Source: Humitalea sp050632385 (GTDB lineage Bacteria; Pseudomonadota; Alphaproteobacteria; Acetobacterales; Acetobacteraceae). From it: a stretch of 64,000 nucleotides of DNA. The position numbers and the translations under genes were made by a program. The DNA is taken from contig NZ_CP192599.1 of NCBI RefSeq assembly GCF_050632385.1, positions 992,001 to 1,056,000 on the forward strand, given 5' to 3'. This document shows, piece after piece, positions 33,957 to 41,845 of this stretch (the stretch's first letter is position 1; every line of letters starts with the position of its first letter). The notes beneath the pieces were generated by a model. The model did no database searches. It worked only from the letters and a program-made list of their open reading frames with translations, and was not told the origin of the DNA.

Positions 33957-34361
33957 TCAGACTCGTGACGACAGCGCCACCGGCGATGTCGCGCGCATCG
34001 TGGCCCGCGCGCCGGACTGGCCATAGGTCGGTGGCGCCCCGCGCGGCATCGCCGCCCCGGCGATCGTCTCGATCACCCGCGCCTGCAAGGCGATCGCGTG
34101 TTCCAGCAGGCGGCGGTTCTCCGCCGACAGATGCGCAAGCCTGTCGGCAAGGGCCGCCGCCGCCGCCTGGGCGGGGGTCGATGCGGCCTGGGGGCCAGCG
34201 TGCCTGGCCGAATTCCAGGCCGCGGCGAAGGCATCCGTCGCCGCCATCTTGGCATCTGTCATCGTCGCCGCCTGCGCCAGGTCCATCGCGGCCAGGGCTT
34301 CGTTCTCGGCACGCAGCGCTTCGGCCAAGCGTATGCCGCAGCTCAGCAGGGACTGCATCAT
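33957..34361 (-). CDS. FlgN-like flagellar protein
   Basis: A 134-residue, mainly alpha-helical protein (IRLAEALRAENEALAAMDLAQAATM; then AALADRLAHLSAENRRLLEHAIALQARVIETI). A disordered C-terminal tail follows. Its helix pattern and position directly after the rod-binding protein and flgI fit the FlgN export chaperone for hook-associated proteins, as found in alphaproteobacterial flgI-flgJ-flgN groups. Sequence conservation of FlgN is low, so context carries most of the weight. The ATG at 34361 overlaps the stop of the preceding gene. Confidence 0.6.
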   Translation of the reverse strand: MMQSLLSCGIRLAEALRAENEALAAMDLAQAATMTDAKMAATDAFAAAWNSARHAGPQAASTPAQAAAAALADRLAHLSAENRRLLEHAIALQARVIETIAGAAMPRGAPPTYGQSGARATMRATSPVALSSRV

Positions 34362-34678
34362 GGCGGGGTTCCTTCGGTGGTGGGTGTGGTGCCCTGGTTC
34401 GCCGCCTGCATGCGCAGCATTTCCGCCTGGACCGACGCGGCAAGCCCGATCCCGCCCGCGGCGGCCATGCGGGTCGCGATCGCATCGACGAGCATCGGGC
34501 GCCAGGCGGCCTCGGCCGAGCCGCCGCCGAAACTGGATGTCGCTGCCTCCGCCGTCGCGAAGATCGGTTGCAGCAGGGCGCCGAGCGTCTGCGCCTCGAA
34601 CGCCTGGGCCGTCCGGGCAACGATCGCCGGGGCGGGGGCTGCGGCACCCGGGCGGATGGTGCTGATGGGGCTGGTCAT
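34358..34678 (-). CDS. flgJ: flagellar rod-binding protein (FlgJ N-terminal domain type)
   Basis: A 106-residue protein corresponding to the rod-capping N-terminal domain of FlgJ, without the peptidoglycan hydrolase domain, as usual in alphaproteobacteria. The core is ARTAQAFEAQTLGALLQPIF followed by SSFGGGSAEAAWRPMLVDAIA and GGIGLAASVQAEMLRMQ, the family's FExxxLxxml...gg...e..w...l.......ggiGla pattern. The start at 34678 overlaps the TAA of flgI (TAATG). It assists rod assembly through the periplasm. Confidence 0.82.
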   Translation of the reverse strand: MTSPISTIRPGAAAPAPAIVARTAQAFEAQTLGALLQPIFATAEAATSSFGGGSAEAAWRPMLVDAIATRMAAAGGIGLAASVQAEMLRMQAANQGTTPTTEGTPP

Positions 34679-35799
34679 TACCTCACCTCCAGATCGGCCT
34701 GCAGCGCGCCGGCGGCCTTGATGGTTTGCAGGATGGTGATCAGGTCCCGCGGGCCGACGCCCAGGCTGTTCAGCCCGCGCACCAGGTCCTGCAACGTGAC
34801 CGAGCCGGGCAGGATTCCCATGCGCCGTTCGCGCTGGTCGTCCACTTCGATCTGGGTCTGCGGCGTCACGACCGTCTGCCCGGCGCCCAGGGCATTGGGC
34901 TGGCTGACCTGCGGCGTTTCGGTGATGCGGATGGTCAGGTTGCCCTGGGCGATGGCGACCGTGCTGATCCGCACATTGGCGCCCATGACGATGGTGCCGG
35001 AGGCTTCCTCGATCACCACCCGCGCCGCCTGGTCGGGCAGCACGCGCAACTGTTCGATATCGCCCAGGAAACTGACCGGATCCCGCCCGCCAAGGGCCAG
35101 CGTCACGGTGCGCGGATCGGTCGCGGTCGCGACATGGCCGCCCGACACCCGGTTGATCGCCGCGGCGATGCGCCGCGCGGTCGTCAGGTCCGGGTTGCGC
35201 AAGGCCAGGCGCAGCGCCTGCTGGTTCGGCAGAGTGAAGGGCACCTCGCGCTCCACGATGGCGCCCGAGGAGATGCGGGCCGAGGTCGGCACCCCGCGCA
35301 TGACGCTGGCACCCGCCCCGCGCGCGGCGATGGCGCCCGTGGCGACGGCACCCTGGGCGACGGCATAGACCTCCCCATCCGCCCCCAGCAGCGGGGTGAC
35401 GAGCAAGGTGCCGCCCGTCAGGTTCGTCGCATCGCCGAGCGAGGAGATCGCGACATCGATCCGGCTGCCCGGCCGGGAGAAGGCGGGCAGATTGGTGGTC
35501 ACCATGACCGCCGCGACGTTGCGCGTATCCAACTGGCGTTCGAAATCGCGCGTGTTCACGCCCAGCCGTTCCAGCATGCCGACCAGCGACTGGCGGGTGA
35601 AGATCGACGAACGCAGCCGGTCGCCCGTGCCCGGCAGGCCGACGACCAGCCCATAGCCGACCAACTGGTTGTCGCGGACCCCTTCGATGTCGGCGATGTC
35701 CTTGATCCGCACCTGCGCCGTGGCGGCCGCCCCGAAGGCGAGCAGGAACGCGAGGACAAGTGCTGCGACCTTGATCCTTGCGAAAGGATTGCTGCGCAA
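34678..35799 (-). CDS. flgI: flagellar P-ring protein FlgI
   Basis: Periplasmic P-ring of the flagellar basal body. Starting at TTG 35799 (GGAG eight bases before it), the protein has 373 residues, the family length, and opens with a signal peptide (FARIKVAALVLAFLLAFGAAATAQ written in two parts: basic FARIK, hydrophobic VAALVLAFLLAF). Conserved blocks include RIKDIADIEGVRDNQLVGYG, VVGLPGTGDRLRSS, NVAAVMVTTNLPAFSRPGS, SSLGDATNLTGGTLLVTPL and the C-terminal GSVTLQDLVRGLNSLGVGP. An upstream ATG extension (to 35946) lacks a signal-like start and is rejected. Divergent from fliX. Confidence 0.95.
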   Translation of the reverse strand: MRSNPFARIKVAALVLAFLLAFGAAATAQVRIKDIADIEGVRDNQLVGYGLVVGLPGTGDRLRSSIFTRQSLVGMLERLGVNTRDFERQLDTRNVAAVMVTTNLPAFSRPGSRIDVAISSLGDATNLTGGTLLVTPLLGADGEVYAVAQGAVATGAIAARGAGASVMRGVPTSARISSGAIVEREVPFTLPNQQALRLALRNPDLTTARRIAAAINRVSGGHVATATDPRTVTLALGGRDPVSFLGDIEQLRVLPDQAARVVIEEASGTIVMGANVRISTVAIAQGNLTIRITETPQVSQPNALGAGQTVVTPQTQIEVDDQRERRMGILPGSVTLQDLVRGLNSLGVGPRDLITILQTIKAAGALQADLEVR

Positions 35800-35957
35800 A
35801 ATGCATCTCCGGAACCCCGGTTGATAAGCGGGGGTTCGGACGACCCTTGGCGAGAGGCGTGCCAGCCGGGGGAGGCGAAAACCCGGCAAGCCTTGCCGGG
35901 CCGGATCAAGAAACGGCTGGCCCGGCGGCAAGGGCTGCCGAGGCAAGGAGGGTGGTC

Positions 35958-36362
35958 ATGCTGGCAAGCGGTGTAGTCCGGCCAAACGCGCCCCTGGCCG
36001 CGGCCGCCCGGCGCGGCATCCGCCACGGGTCGGGCTTCGCCCTGCCGGAGCCGGATGACCGCGTCCGCGACCTGAGCGGGGCGGCCCCCGTCGCCCGCGC
36101 GGTCGTGCTGCAACAGGACTACGCGGAGCGTGACACGCCGCGGCGATCGCTTGAGGACCAGGCGGGGTCGGCACTGGATGCGTTCCGCGGGCTGCAGGGG
36201 GCCTTGCTGGGCGGCGACCGCACGGCCGCGGCCGCGTTGCACGCCGCGGCGGCCCTCCCACCGGCCGCCGATCCGGCCCTTGAGGTCATTTTGAAAGGGA
36301 TTCGGACCCGGGCGCGCATAGAACTGGCGCGGGAAGCGGCAGCAAAAGCTGCAAATCCATGA
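35958..36362 (+). CDS. fliX: flagellar assembly regulator FliX-like
   Basis: A 134-residue protein with AAGGAGG at 35945-35951 in front of ATG 35958. The N-terminus is basic and proline-rich; the C-terminal half is helical (SALDAFRGLQGALLGGD; then ALEVILKGIRTRARIELAREAA). This corresponds to the L-x2-LQ...D...L..i..RA.vELAr ending of the FliX family. In Caulobacter FliX couples early flagellar assembly to the regulator FlbD and is encoded divergently from flgI, exactly the arrangement here. Identification is therefore supported by both sequence and position. Confidence 0.75.
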   Translation: MLASGVVRPNAPLAAAARRGIRHGSGFALPEPDDRVRDLSGAAPVARAVVLQQDYAERDTPRRSLEDQAGSALDAFRGLQGALLGGDRTAAAALHAAAALPPAADPALEVILKGIRTRARIELAREAAAKAANP

Positions 36363-36501
36363 AAATCGCGCTGCATCAACCGTTTGGGGCCTTGGTTCCC
36401 GAATCGAACCCCCTTGGCACCGGGCGCGCCGCACGATAAGGCTCCGGCGCCCAAAGGGGTGTTGGTCGCGGGGGCCAACAAATAAATCGGGGATCGACGC
36501 G

Positions 36502-36918
36502 ATGCTGATCACGCTGCCGCCGGACTACCGCCCCTCCGCTGATGAAGAATACATGAGCGGCCAGCACCTGGCCTATTTCCGCCAGAAGCTGCTGCGCTGG
36601 CGCAGCGACCTGGTCAGGGAAGCGGGGGAAACCCTGTCCTCCATGGGCCAGGGCGGCATTGTCGAAGCCGACCTGACCGACCGCGCCAGCGTCGAAACCG
36701 ACCGCGCCCTTGAACTCCGCACCCGCGACCGGGCCCGCAAGCTGATCAGCAAGATCGACCAGGCCTTGGACCGGGTCGAGAACGGCACCTACGGCTATTG
36801 CGAGGAAACCGGCGAGCCGATTGGCCTGCGCCGGCTGGAAGCCCGCCCCATCGCCACCCTGTCGATCGAGGCGCAGGAACGCCACGAACGCATGGAACGC
36901 GTGCACCGCGACGATTGA
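36502..36918 (+). CDS. dksA: RNA polymerase-binding transcription factor DksA
   Basis: A 138-residue DksA. The coiled-coil tip that enters the RNA polymerase secondary channel keeps the D-x2-D-x-A motif (Asp57, Asp60, Ala62 in EADLTDRASVETD). The globular part has NGTYGYCEETGEPIGLRRLEARPIATL (key residues GYCEETGEPIG), but of the four zinc cysteines only Cys100 remains. This is the usual state of alphaproteobacterial DksA, in which a cysteine-poor finger still folds. It modulates transcription together with ppGpp. It is followed after 163 bases by the EF-G gene; a 139-base gap upstream presumably contains its promoter. Confidence 0.93.
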   Translation: MLITLPPDYRPSADEEYMSGQHLAYFRQKLLRWRSDLVREAGETLSSMGQGGIVEADLTDRASVETDRALELRTRDRARKLISKIDQALDRVENGTYGYCEETGEPIGLRRLEARPIATLSIEAQERHERMERVHRDD

Positions 36919-37081
36919 TCGGCTAGACTGTTCGTCTTCCCGGCCCTTTCCGGGCCTGGATCACTTGCAATCCGGCCCCCGACGGCGCAGAAGGCGCCCG
37001 TCATAACGACCAAACCAGATTCTGAACCGGGCCGGCGGCAGGTTGCCGCCACGCGCCCGCGCATTTGCATGGAGGCCCCCC

Positions 37082-39169
37082 GTGGCGCGCATTTCGCTCG
37101 ACCTGATCCGCAATATCGGCATCACGGCGCACATCGACGCCGGCAAGACGACCACGACCGAGCGGATTCTGTATTACACAGGCAAGTCGCACCGCATCGG
37201 CGAAGTCCATGACGGCAACACGACGACCGACTACATGGAGCAGGAGCGCGAGCGGGGGATCACCATCACCTCGGCCGCCGTGACCGCCGTGTGGAAGGAC
37301 CACCGGATCAACATCATCGACACCCCCGGCCACATCGACTTCAACATCGAAGTCAACCGGTCGCTGCGCGTGCTCGACGGCGCCGTGTTCATCATCGAGG
37401 GCGTGGCCGGCGTGCAGCCGCAGTCCGAGACGAACTGGCGCCTGGCCGACCGCTACAACGTTCCCCGCCTGATCTTCATCAACAAGCTCGACCGCACCGG
37501 CGCCGATTTCTACAAGGCCGCGGCGACCCTGACGGAAAAGCTCGGCATCAACTGGGTGACCCTGCAACTGCCGATCGGCATCGAGGACACCTTCCTCGGC
37601 GTCGTCGACCTGGTCGAGATGAAGGCGATCATCTGGGAAGGCGACGAGCTGGGCGCTGCCTACCACGACGCGCCGATCCCGGACGACCTGAAGGAAAAGG
37701 CCGCCGAATACCGCCAGATCCTGCTCGATACGGCCCTTTCGGTCGATAACGAGGCGATGGAAGAGTATTTCGACAAGGGCGACGTCTCGGTCGAGACGCT
37801 GAAGCGCTGCATCAAGCGCGGCACGATCGATGGCACCTTCCGCCCCGTGATGTGCGGCACCGCCTTCAAGAACAAGGGCGTGCAGCCGCTGCTGGACGGC
37901 GTGCTGGACTACCTGCCGAGCCCGATCGACGTCCCCGGCATCAAGGTCGCCGGTGAGGAAGGCGTCGAGGAATCGGTCAACGACGACCGCCGCGTGATCC
38001 CGGCCAATGTCGATGCGCCCTTCTCCGGCCTCGCCTTCAAGATCATCAACGACAAGTACGGCAACCTGACCTTCGTGCGGGTCTACTCGGGCGTGCTGAA
38101 GGTCGGCGACACCGTCCTGAACACGACCAAGGAGCACAAGGAGCGCATCGGCCGCATGTTCCAGATGCATGCCGACAAGCGTGAGGAAATCAAGGAAGTG
38201 ACGGCCGGCGACATCGCCGCCTTCGTGGGCCTGAAGGACACTGGCACGGGCGACACCCTGGCCGATGCCTCCGACCCGGTGGTGCTGGAGCGCATGGCCT
38301 TCCCGGTCCCGGTCATCGACATCTCGGTGGAGCCGAAGACCAAGGACGCCGTCGAGAAGATGTCCCTCGGCCTGGGCAAGCTGGCCGGCGAGGATCCCAG
38401 CCTGCGCGTCAAGACCGACCAGGAGACCGGCCAGGTCATCCTGTCCGGCATGGGCGAGTTGCACCTGGAGATCATCGTCGACCGTCTGCGCCGCGAATAC
38501 GGCGTCGACTGCAACATCGGCGCCCCGCAGGTCGCCTATCGTGAGACGATCACCAAGGCGCATACCGAAACCTATACCCACAAGAAGCAGTCGGGCGGTT
38601 CGGGCCAGTACGCCGAGGTGAAGGTCATCTTCGAGCCGAAGGAGCGAAACACGGGCATCGAGTTCTCGAACTCGGTGGTCGGCGGTTCGGTGCCGAAGGA
38701 ATACATCCCGGCGGTGGAAAAGGGCATCAAGGTCCAGGCCGAGACCGGTGTCATGGCCGGCTTCCCGACCGTGGACTTCAAGTACAGCCTGGTGGACGGC
38801 AAGTACCACGACGTCGACTCGAGCGCCCTGGCGTTCGAAATCGCCGCCAAGGCCTGCTTCCGCGAAGGCATGAAGAAGGCCGGCCCGGTGATCCTGGAGC
38901 CGATCATGGACGTGGAAGTGACCACGCCGCAGGATCACGTCGGTGACGTGGTCGGTGACCTCAACCGTCGCCGCGGCGTGATCCAGTCGCAGGACATGGC
39001 CGGCACGTCGGTCATCGTCCGGGCGCATGTGCCGCTGAAGGAGATGTTCGGCTACATCTCCAACCTGCGGGGCATGACCAAGGGGCGCGCGTCCTTCTCG
39101 ATGCAGTTCCATCACTACGATCCCGTGCCGCGCAACATCGCCGACGAGATCATGGCGAAGTCGGCCTAA
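37082..39169 (+). CDS. fusA: translation elongation factor G
   Basis: GTPase that moves tRNAs and mRNA through the ribosome, 695 residues. Start at GTG 37082 with GGAGG seven bases upstream; the resulting N-terminus (ARISLDLIRNIGITAHIDAG) is canonical. G1 AHIDAGKTTTTE, the switch I segment with MEQERERGITITSAA, G3 DTPGHIDF, G4 NKLDRTGADF and G5 CGTAFKNKGV are all intact, as are domains II-V ending in SNLRGMTKGRASFSMQFHHY. No rpsL, rpsG or tuf is adjacent, so this is not the usual str-operon context. No sign of degeneration, so it is probably functional. Confidence 0.96.
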   Translation: MARISLDLIRNIGITAHIDAGKTTTTERILYYTGKSHRIGEVHDGNTTTDYMEQERERGITITSAAVTAVWKDHRINIIDTPGHIDFNIEVNRSLRVLDGAVFIIEGVAGVQPQSETNWRLADRYNVPRLIFINKLDRTGADFYKAAATLTEKLGINWVTLQLPIGIEDTFLGVVDLVEMKAIIWEGDELGAAYHDAPIPDDLKEKAAEYRQILLDTALSVDNEAMEEYFDKGDVSVETLKRCIKRGTIDGTFRPVMCGTAFKNKGVQPLLDGVLDYLPSPIDVPGIKVAGEEGVEESVNDDRRVIPANVDAPFSGLAFKIINDKYGNLTFVRVYSGVLKVGDTVLNTTKEHKERIGRMFQMHADKREEIKEVTAGDIAAFVGLKDTGTGDTLADASDPVVLERMAFPVPVIDISVEPKTKDAVEKMSLGLGKLAGEDPSLRVKTDQETGQVILSGMGELHLEIIVDRLRREYGVDCNIGAPQVAYRETITKAHTETYTHKKQSGGSGQYAEVKVIFEPKERNTGIEFSNSVVGGSVPKEYIPAVEKGIKVQAETGVMAGFPTVDFKYSLVDGKYHDVDSSALAFEIAAKACFREGMKKAGPVILEPIMDVEVTTPQDHVGDVVGDLNRRRGVIQSQDMAGTSVIVRAHVPLKEMFGYISNLRGMTKGRASFSMQFHHYDPVPRNIADEIMAKSA

Positions 39170-39177
39170 GGTCGATT

Positions 39178-40308
39178 ATGGGGCCCGGCGCCGAGGCGCC
39201 GGGCGGCCCGGCACCGATGCGCATCCTGCTTTGGTACTGGGGGCGTCGTGGCGGGGGGGCACAGCATGCGCTGTGCCTGGCCCGTGCCTTGGCCAAGCGG
39301 CCCGATGTGGCGCTGGCGCTCTCGGTCTCGGCCCAGGGTGAATTGGCGGAAGGCTTTGCCTCCGTGGGCGTGCCCTGCGAACAGGTTTCGACCTTTCGCG
39401 GCCCCGCCGGTTTTATCGCTTCGACATTTCGGCTTCCCGCCATCATCGGCGCCTTTCGGCGCCAGGTGCGGGATTTTCGCGCGGATGTGGTCATCTCGGT
39501 GATGAGCCACGTCTGGACGCCCATCGTCGCGCCATCGATCGCCGGAACCGGCGCGGTCTTCGTGCCGATCATCCATGACGCCCTGCCGCATCCGGGTGAC
39601 CCGGCTCTGTTGTGGCACTGGCGGCTGCGGCGGGAATTGCGCGCGGCCGGCGCCGCCGTGGTGCTGTCCGATGCCGTGGGCCGGGTGGTCGCGGCCGAGG
39701 TGCCCGACCTGCCGCTGATCCGCGGGTTTCTTGGCGCCCATGTCACCCAGCCCGCCGCACCGGCCGAACGCACCGCCGATGTCGTCTTCTTCGGCCGGAT
39801 GCGCGCCTACAAGGGCCTGGACCTGCTGCGCGACGCCTGGCCCCTGGTCCTGCGGCGCCACCCCGATGCCCGCCTGCGCCTGGTCGGCGAAGGCGATCCC
39901 GACTCCCTCGCCCCCGGGCTCACCACCCTGCCGGGCGTGACCGCCGACGCCCGCTGGGTGCCGGAGGCTGAGATGCCCGGCCTGATCGCCTCCGCCGGCA
40001 TCGTCGTCCTGCCGTATCGTGAGGCCAGCCAATCCGGCGTCCTGCCGCTGGCCATCGCCGCCGGCGTGCCGGTCGTGGCCACCCGCGTCGGCGGCCTGTC
40101 CGAACAGATGATCGACGGCGAGGGCGGCATCCTGGCCGATGTCGACGCCGCCTCCCTCGCCGATGCGATCTCCCGCCTGATGGACCCGGACGCGCGCAAA
40201 GACATCATCGCGGCCGGACAGGCGGCTGCCGCCCGGCTGGCGGATTGGGATGCCCAGGCGGCCGACCTCGTCGCCGGACTGCGCGCCATCGGGATCGGGC
40301 GCGGATGA
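39178..40308 (+). CDS. glycosyltransferase family 4 (1)
   Basis: A 376-residue GT-B glycosyltransferase; the conserved part starts at MRILLWYWGRRGGGAQHALC (an ATG at 39217), so the first 13 residues may not be translated. The C-terminal domain has DVVFFGRMRAYKGLDLLRDAW, LRLVGEGDPDSL and LPYREASQSGVLPLAIAAGVPVV (the acceptor/donor E-x7-E-like region), followed by VGGLSEQMIDGEGG. It belongs with surface-polysaccharide or glycolipid synthesis, substrate unknown. It follows EF-G by nine bases and overlaps the second glycosyltransferase by ATGA. Confidence 0.85.
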   Translation: MGPGAEAPGGPAPMRILLWYWGRRGGGAQHALCLARALAKRPDVALALSVSAQGELAEGFASVGVPCEQVSTFRGPAGFIASTFRLPAIIGAFRRQVRDFRADVVISVMSHVWTPIVAPSIAGTGAVFVPIIHDALPHPGDPALLWHWRLRRELRAAGAAVVLSDAVGRVVAAEVPDLPLIRGFLGAHVTQPAAPAERTADVVFFGRMRAYKGLDLLRDAWPLVLRRHPDARLRLVGEGDPDSLAPGLTTLPGVTADARWVPEAEMPGLIASAGIVVLPYREASQSGVLPLAIAAGVPVVATRVGGLSEQMIDGEGGILADVDAASLADAISRLMDPDARKDIIAAGQAAAARLADWDAQAADLVAGLRAIGIGRG

Positions 40309-41471
40309 ACCCGCTTCATCGGCTCTGGCAAATGCTGCCACGCGGGCCGCGCCGGGCGCTGCTGTTCCGTGGCATGGCCCTGGTCGCCCCGCGTCCGACC
40401 CGCCCCGAGCCGCCCCCCGGCGGCCCCGTCACAGTGGTGGGCTACCTGACCGCCTCTACCGGGCTCGGTTCGGGCGCCCGGCGCATGCTTGGCGCCATGC
40501 GCGCCGCCGGCATCGATGCCCATGGCGCCGACATCACCCACCCGCACAAGCAAGGCGCCTGGCACCCGCCGGCCGAGCTCGCCGACGGGCCGGGCACACT
40601 GGTCCTGCATGTGAACGGACCCATGCTGCCCTGGGCGCTGCACGTCCTTGGCCGGCGCGCCGTGCGTGGCAAGCGGATCATCGGCTACTGGGCCTGGGAA
40701 CTGCCGCGCCTGCCGGCGGATTGGGAACCGGGGCGGCGCTTCGTCCATGAAATATGGACTCCGTCGGAATTCTGCGCGGCGGCGATGCGTGCGCCCGGCG
40801 GGCCGCCTGTCACCATCGTCCCGCACCCCGTCCCGATGCCGGCGCCATCGCCGATCGACCGGGCCGGCTTCGGCCTGCCGGCCGATGCCTTCGTCACCCT
40901 GTGCATGTTCGACGCAGGCTCCTCCGTCGCGCGAAAAAATCCGCTGGGGGCGATCGAGGCGCATGCCCGGGCCTTTGGCGACCGCCCCGACCGCGTGCTG
41001 GTCCTGAAGACGCATGGCACCGCCCATGCCGGCGAAGCCTGGCAGGGCGTCGCACGCGCGGCCGCCGCGCGACCCAATGTCATCGTGCTGGACCGGGACA
41101 TGGGCGGCGCCGACCTCTCGGCGCTGATGGCCGCCGCGGATGCCATGATCTCGCTGCACCGGGCCGAGGGGTTTGGCTTCGCCGTGGCGGAAGCCATGGC
41201 GCTGGGCCTGCCCGTGGTCGCGACCGGCTGGTCGGGCAACATGGATTTCATGACCGGACCCGGCGTCTACCCGGTGCCCTTCGCCCTGGTTCCCGCGCGT
41301 GACCCCCAGGCGACCTATGACTTCCCGGATATGGAATGGGCCGATCCGGACCTCGACGCCGCCGCCGCTTCGCTGCGGCAGATCGCCGGTGATCCCGCCC
41401 GGTGCCGGGTCGAACCCGTGCCGTTTCCACCGCCCGACTACGCGGCCTTGCTGGCGCGGCCGACCGCCTGA
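40305..41471 (+). CDS. glycosyltransferase family 4 (2)
   Basis: A 388-residue GT4-type protein. The N-terminal domain has VVGYLTASTGLGSGARRMLG (donor-side glycine-rich loop) and WELPRLPADWEPGRRFVHEIW. The C-terminal domain has LCMFDAGSSVARKNPLGAIEAHARAF (key residues RKNP), VLVLKTHG and ISLHRAEGFGFAVAEAMALGLPV (E-x7-E motif), then WSGNMDFM, typical of GT4 mannosyl- or similar transferases. The start (ATG 40305) overlaps the TGA of the first glycosyltransferase. It ends 374 bases before the contractile injection system; no functional tie between the two is evident. Confidence 0.85.
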   Translation: MNPLHRLWQMLPRGPRRALLFRGMALVAPRPTRPEPPPGGPVTVVGYLTASTGLGSGARRMLGAMRAAGIDAHGADITHPHKQGAWHPPAELADGPGTLVLHVNGPMLPWALHVLGRRAVRGKRIIGYWAWELPRLPADWEPGRRFVHEIWTPSEFCAAAMRAPGGPPVTIVPHPVPMPAPSPIDRAGFGLPADAFVTLCMFDAGSSVARKNPLGAIEAHARAFGDRPDRVLVLKTHGTAHAGEAWQGVARAAAARPNVIVLDRDMGGADLSALMAAADAMISLHRAEGFGFAVAEAMALGLPVVATGWSGNMDFMTGPGVYPVPFALVPARDPQATYDFPDMEWADPDLDAAAASLRQIAGDPARCRVEPVPFPPPDYAALLARPTA

Positions 41472-41597
41472 ACCGGTTGTATCCGCTGATCCGGTACGCG
41501 CGCATCACGCCCGTGCGGCCGAGCCTTTCACGGCGCCGTTCGTTTTTGCGCCACATGTCGCAGGTCCTGACGATCACTTTGGATGCACGGTAGCAAC

Positions 41598-41621
41598 TGT
41601 CGAAATTTTGGAAAATCGACA
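41598..41621. promoter_or_regulatory. operator-like dyad TGTCGA-N12-TCGACA
   Basis: Six-base perfect inverted arms around a 12-base AT-rich centre, about 225 bases upstream of the sheath start. Size and symmetry fit a dimeric regulator. No regulator gene is adjacent, so the binder is unknown. Confidence 0.4.
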
Positions 41622-41673
41622 TCACAATCCTGTGCGACTGGGCCTCGGCCGGCGGGGATTTTCCGCTTGCGTC

Positions 41674-41688
41674 AGCCGTTACACGGCT
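41674..41688. promoter_or_regulatory. short palindrome AGCCGT-TAC-ACGGCT
   Basis: Perfect 6-3-6 dyad between the first dyad and the sheath gene. It could be an operator half-site pair or a small RNA hairpin; no U-tract follows. Confidence 0.3.
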
Positions 41689-41845
41689 CCTAGGCTCCGC
41701 GCGGATGGCGAAAAGAACGAACGCCCCGTCGCAGCCCCGATACTTGGCTGACGCTAAAATACGGGCCGCTTGACGCCAGCCAGGTCGGTATCGCCCGTAA
41801 AGCGATCCGCCCTGCCGGTCGTCTTGGGGAAAAGGGGGGCGTCTG

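Larger units (their letters stand above)
41472..41845. other. intergenic region before the eCIS operon
   Basis: 374 bases without a gene and less GC-rich than the surroundings, with an AT pocket near 41590-41640. It contains two operator-like dyads (41598-41621 and 41674-41688) and a TAAAAT hexamer at 41755-41760 without a good -35. The sheath gene is preceded by the purine-rich GGGGAAAAGGGGGG stretch that acts as its ribosome binding site. Any promoter for the long operon should lie here. Confidence 0.5.

Noticed and set aside
35778..35957. Longer start for the fliX-like gene
   Set aside because: The extension overlaps the flgI promoter and signal-peptide region and lacks an RBS; AAGGAGG directly precedes ATG 35958.
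36363..36501. tRNA-like sequence (GGTTCCCGAATCGAACCC) before dksA
   Set aside because: Resembles a T-arm but no acceptor, D-arm or anticodon arm can be folded around it.
39217..40308. Functional link between the two glycosyltransferases and the eCIS
   Set aside because: They share strand, but a 374-base gap with regulatory-looking dyads separates them and no shared motif or overlap ties them together.
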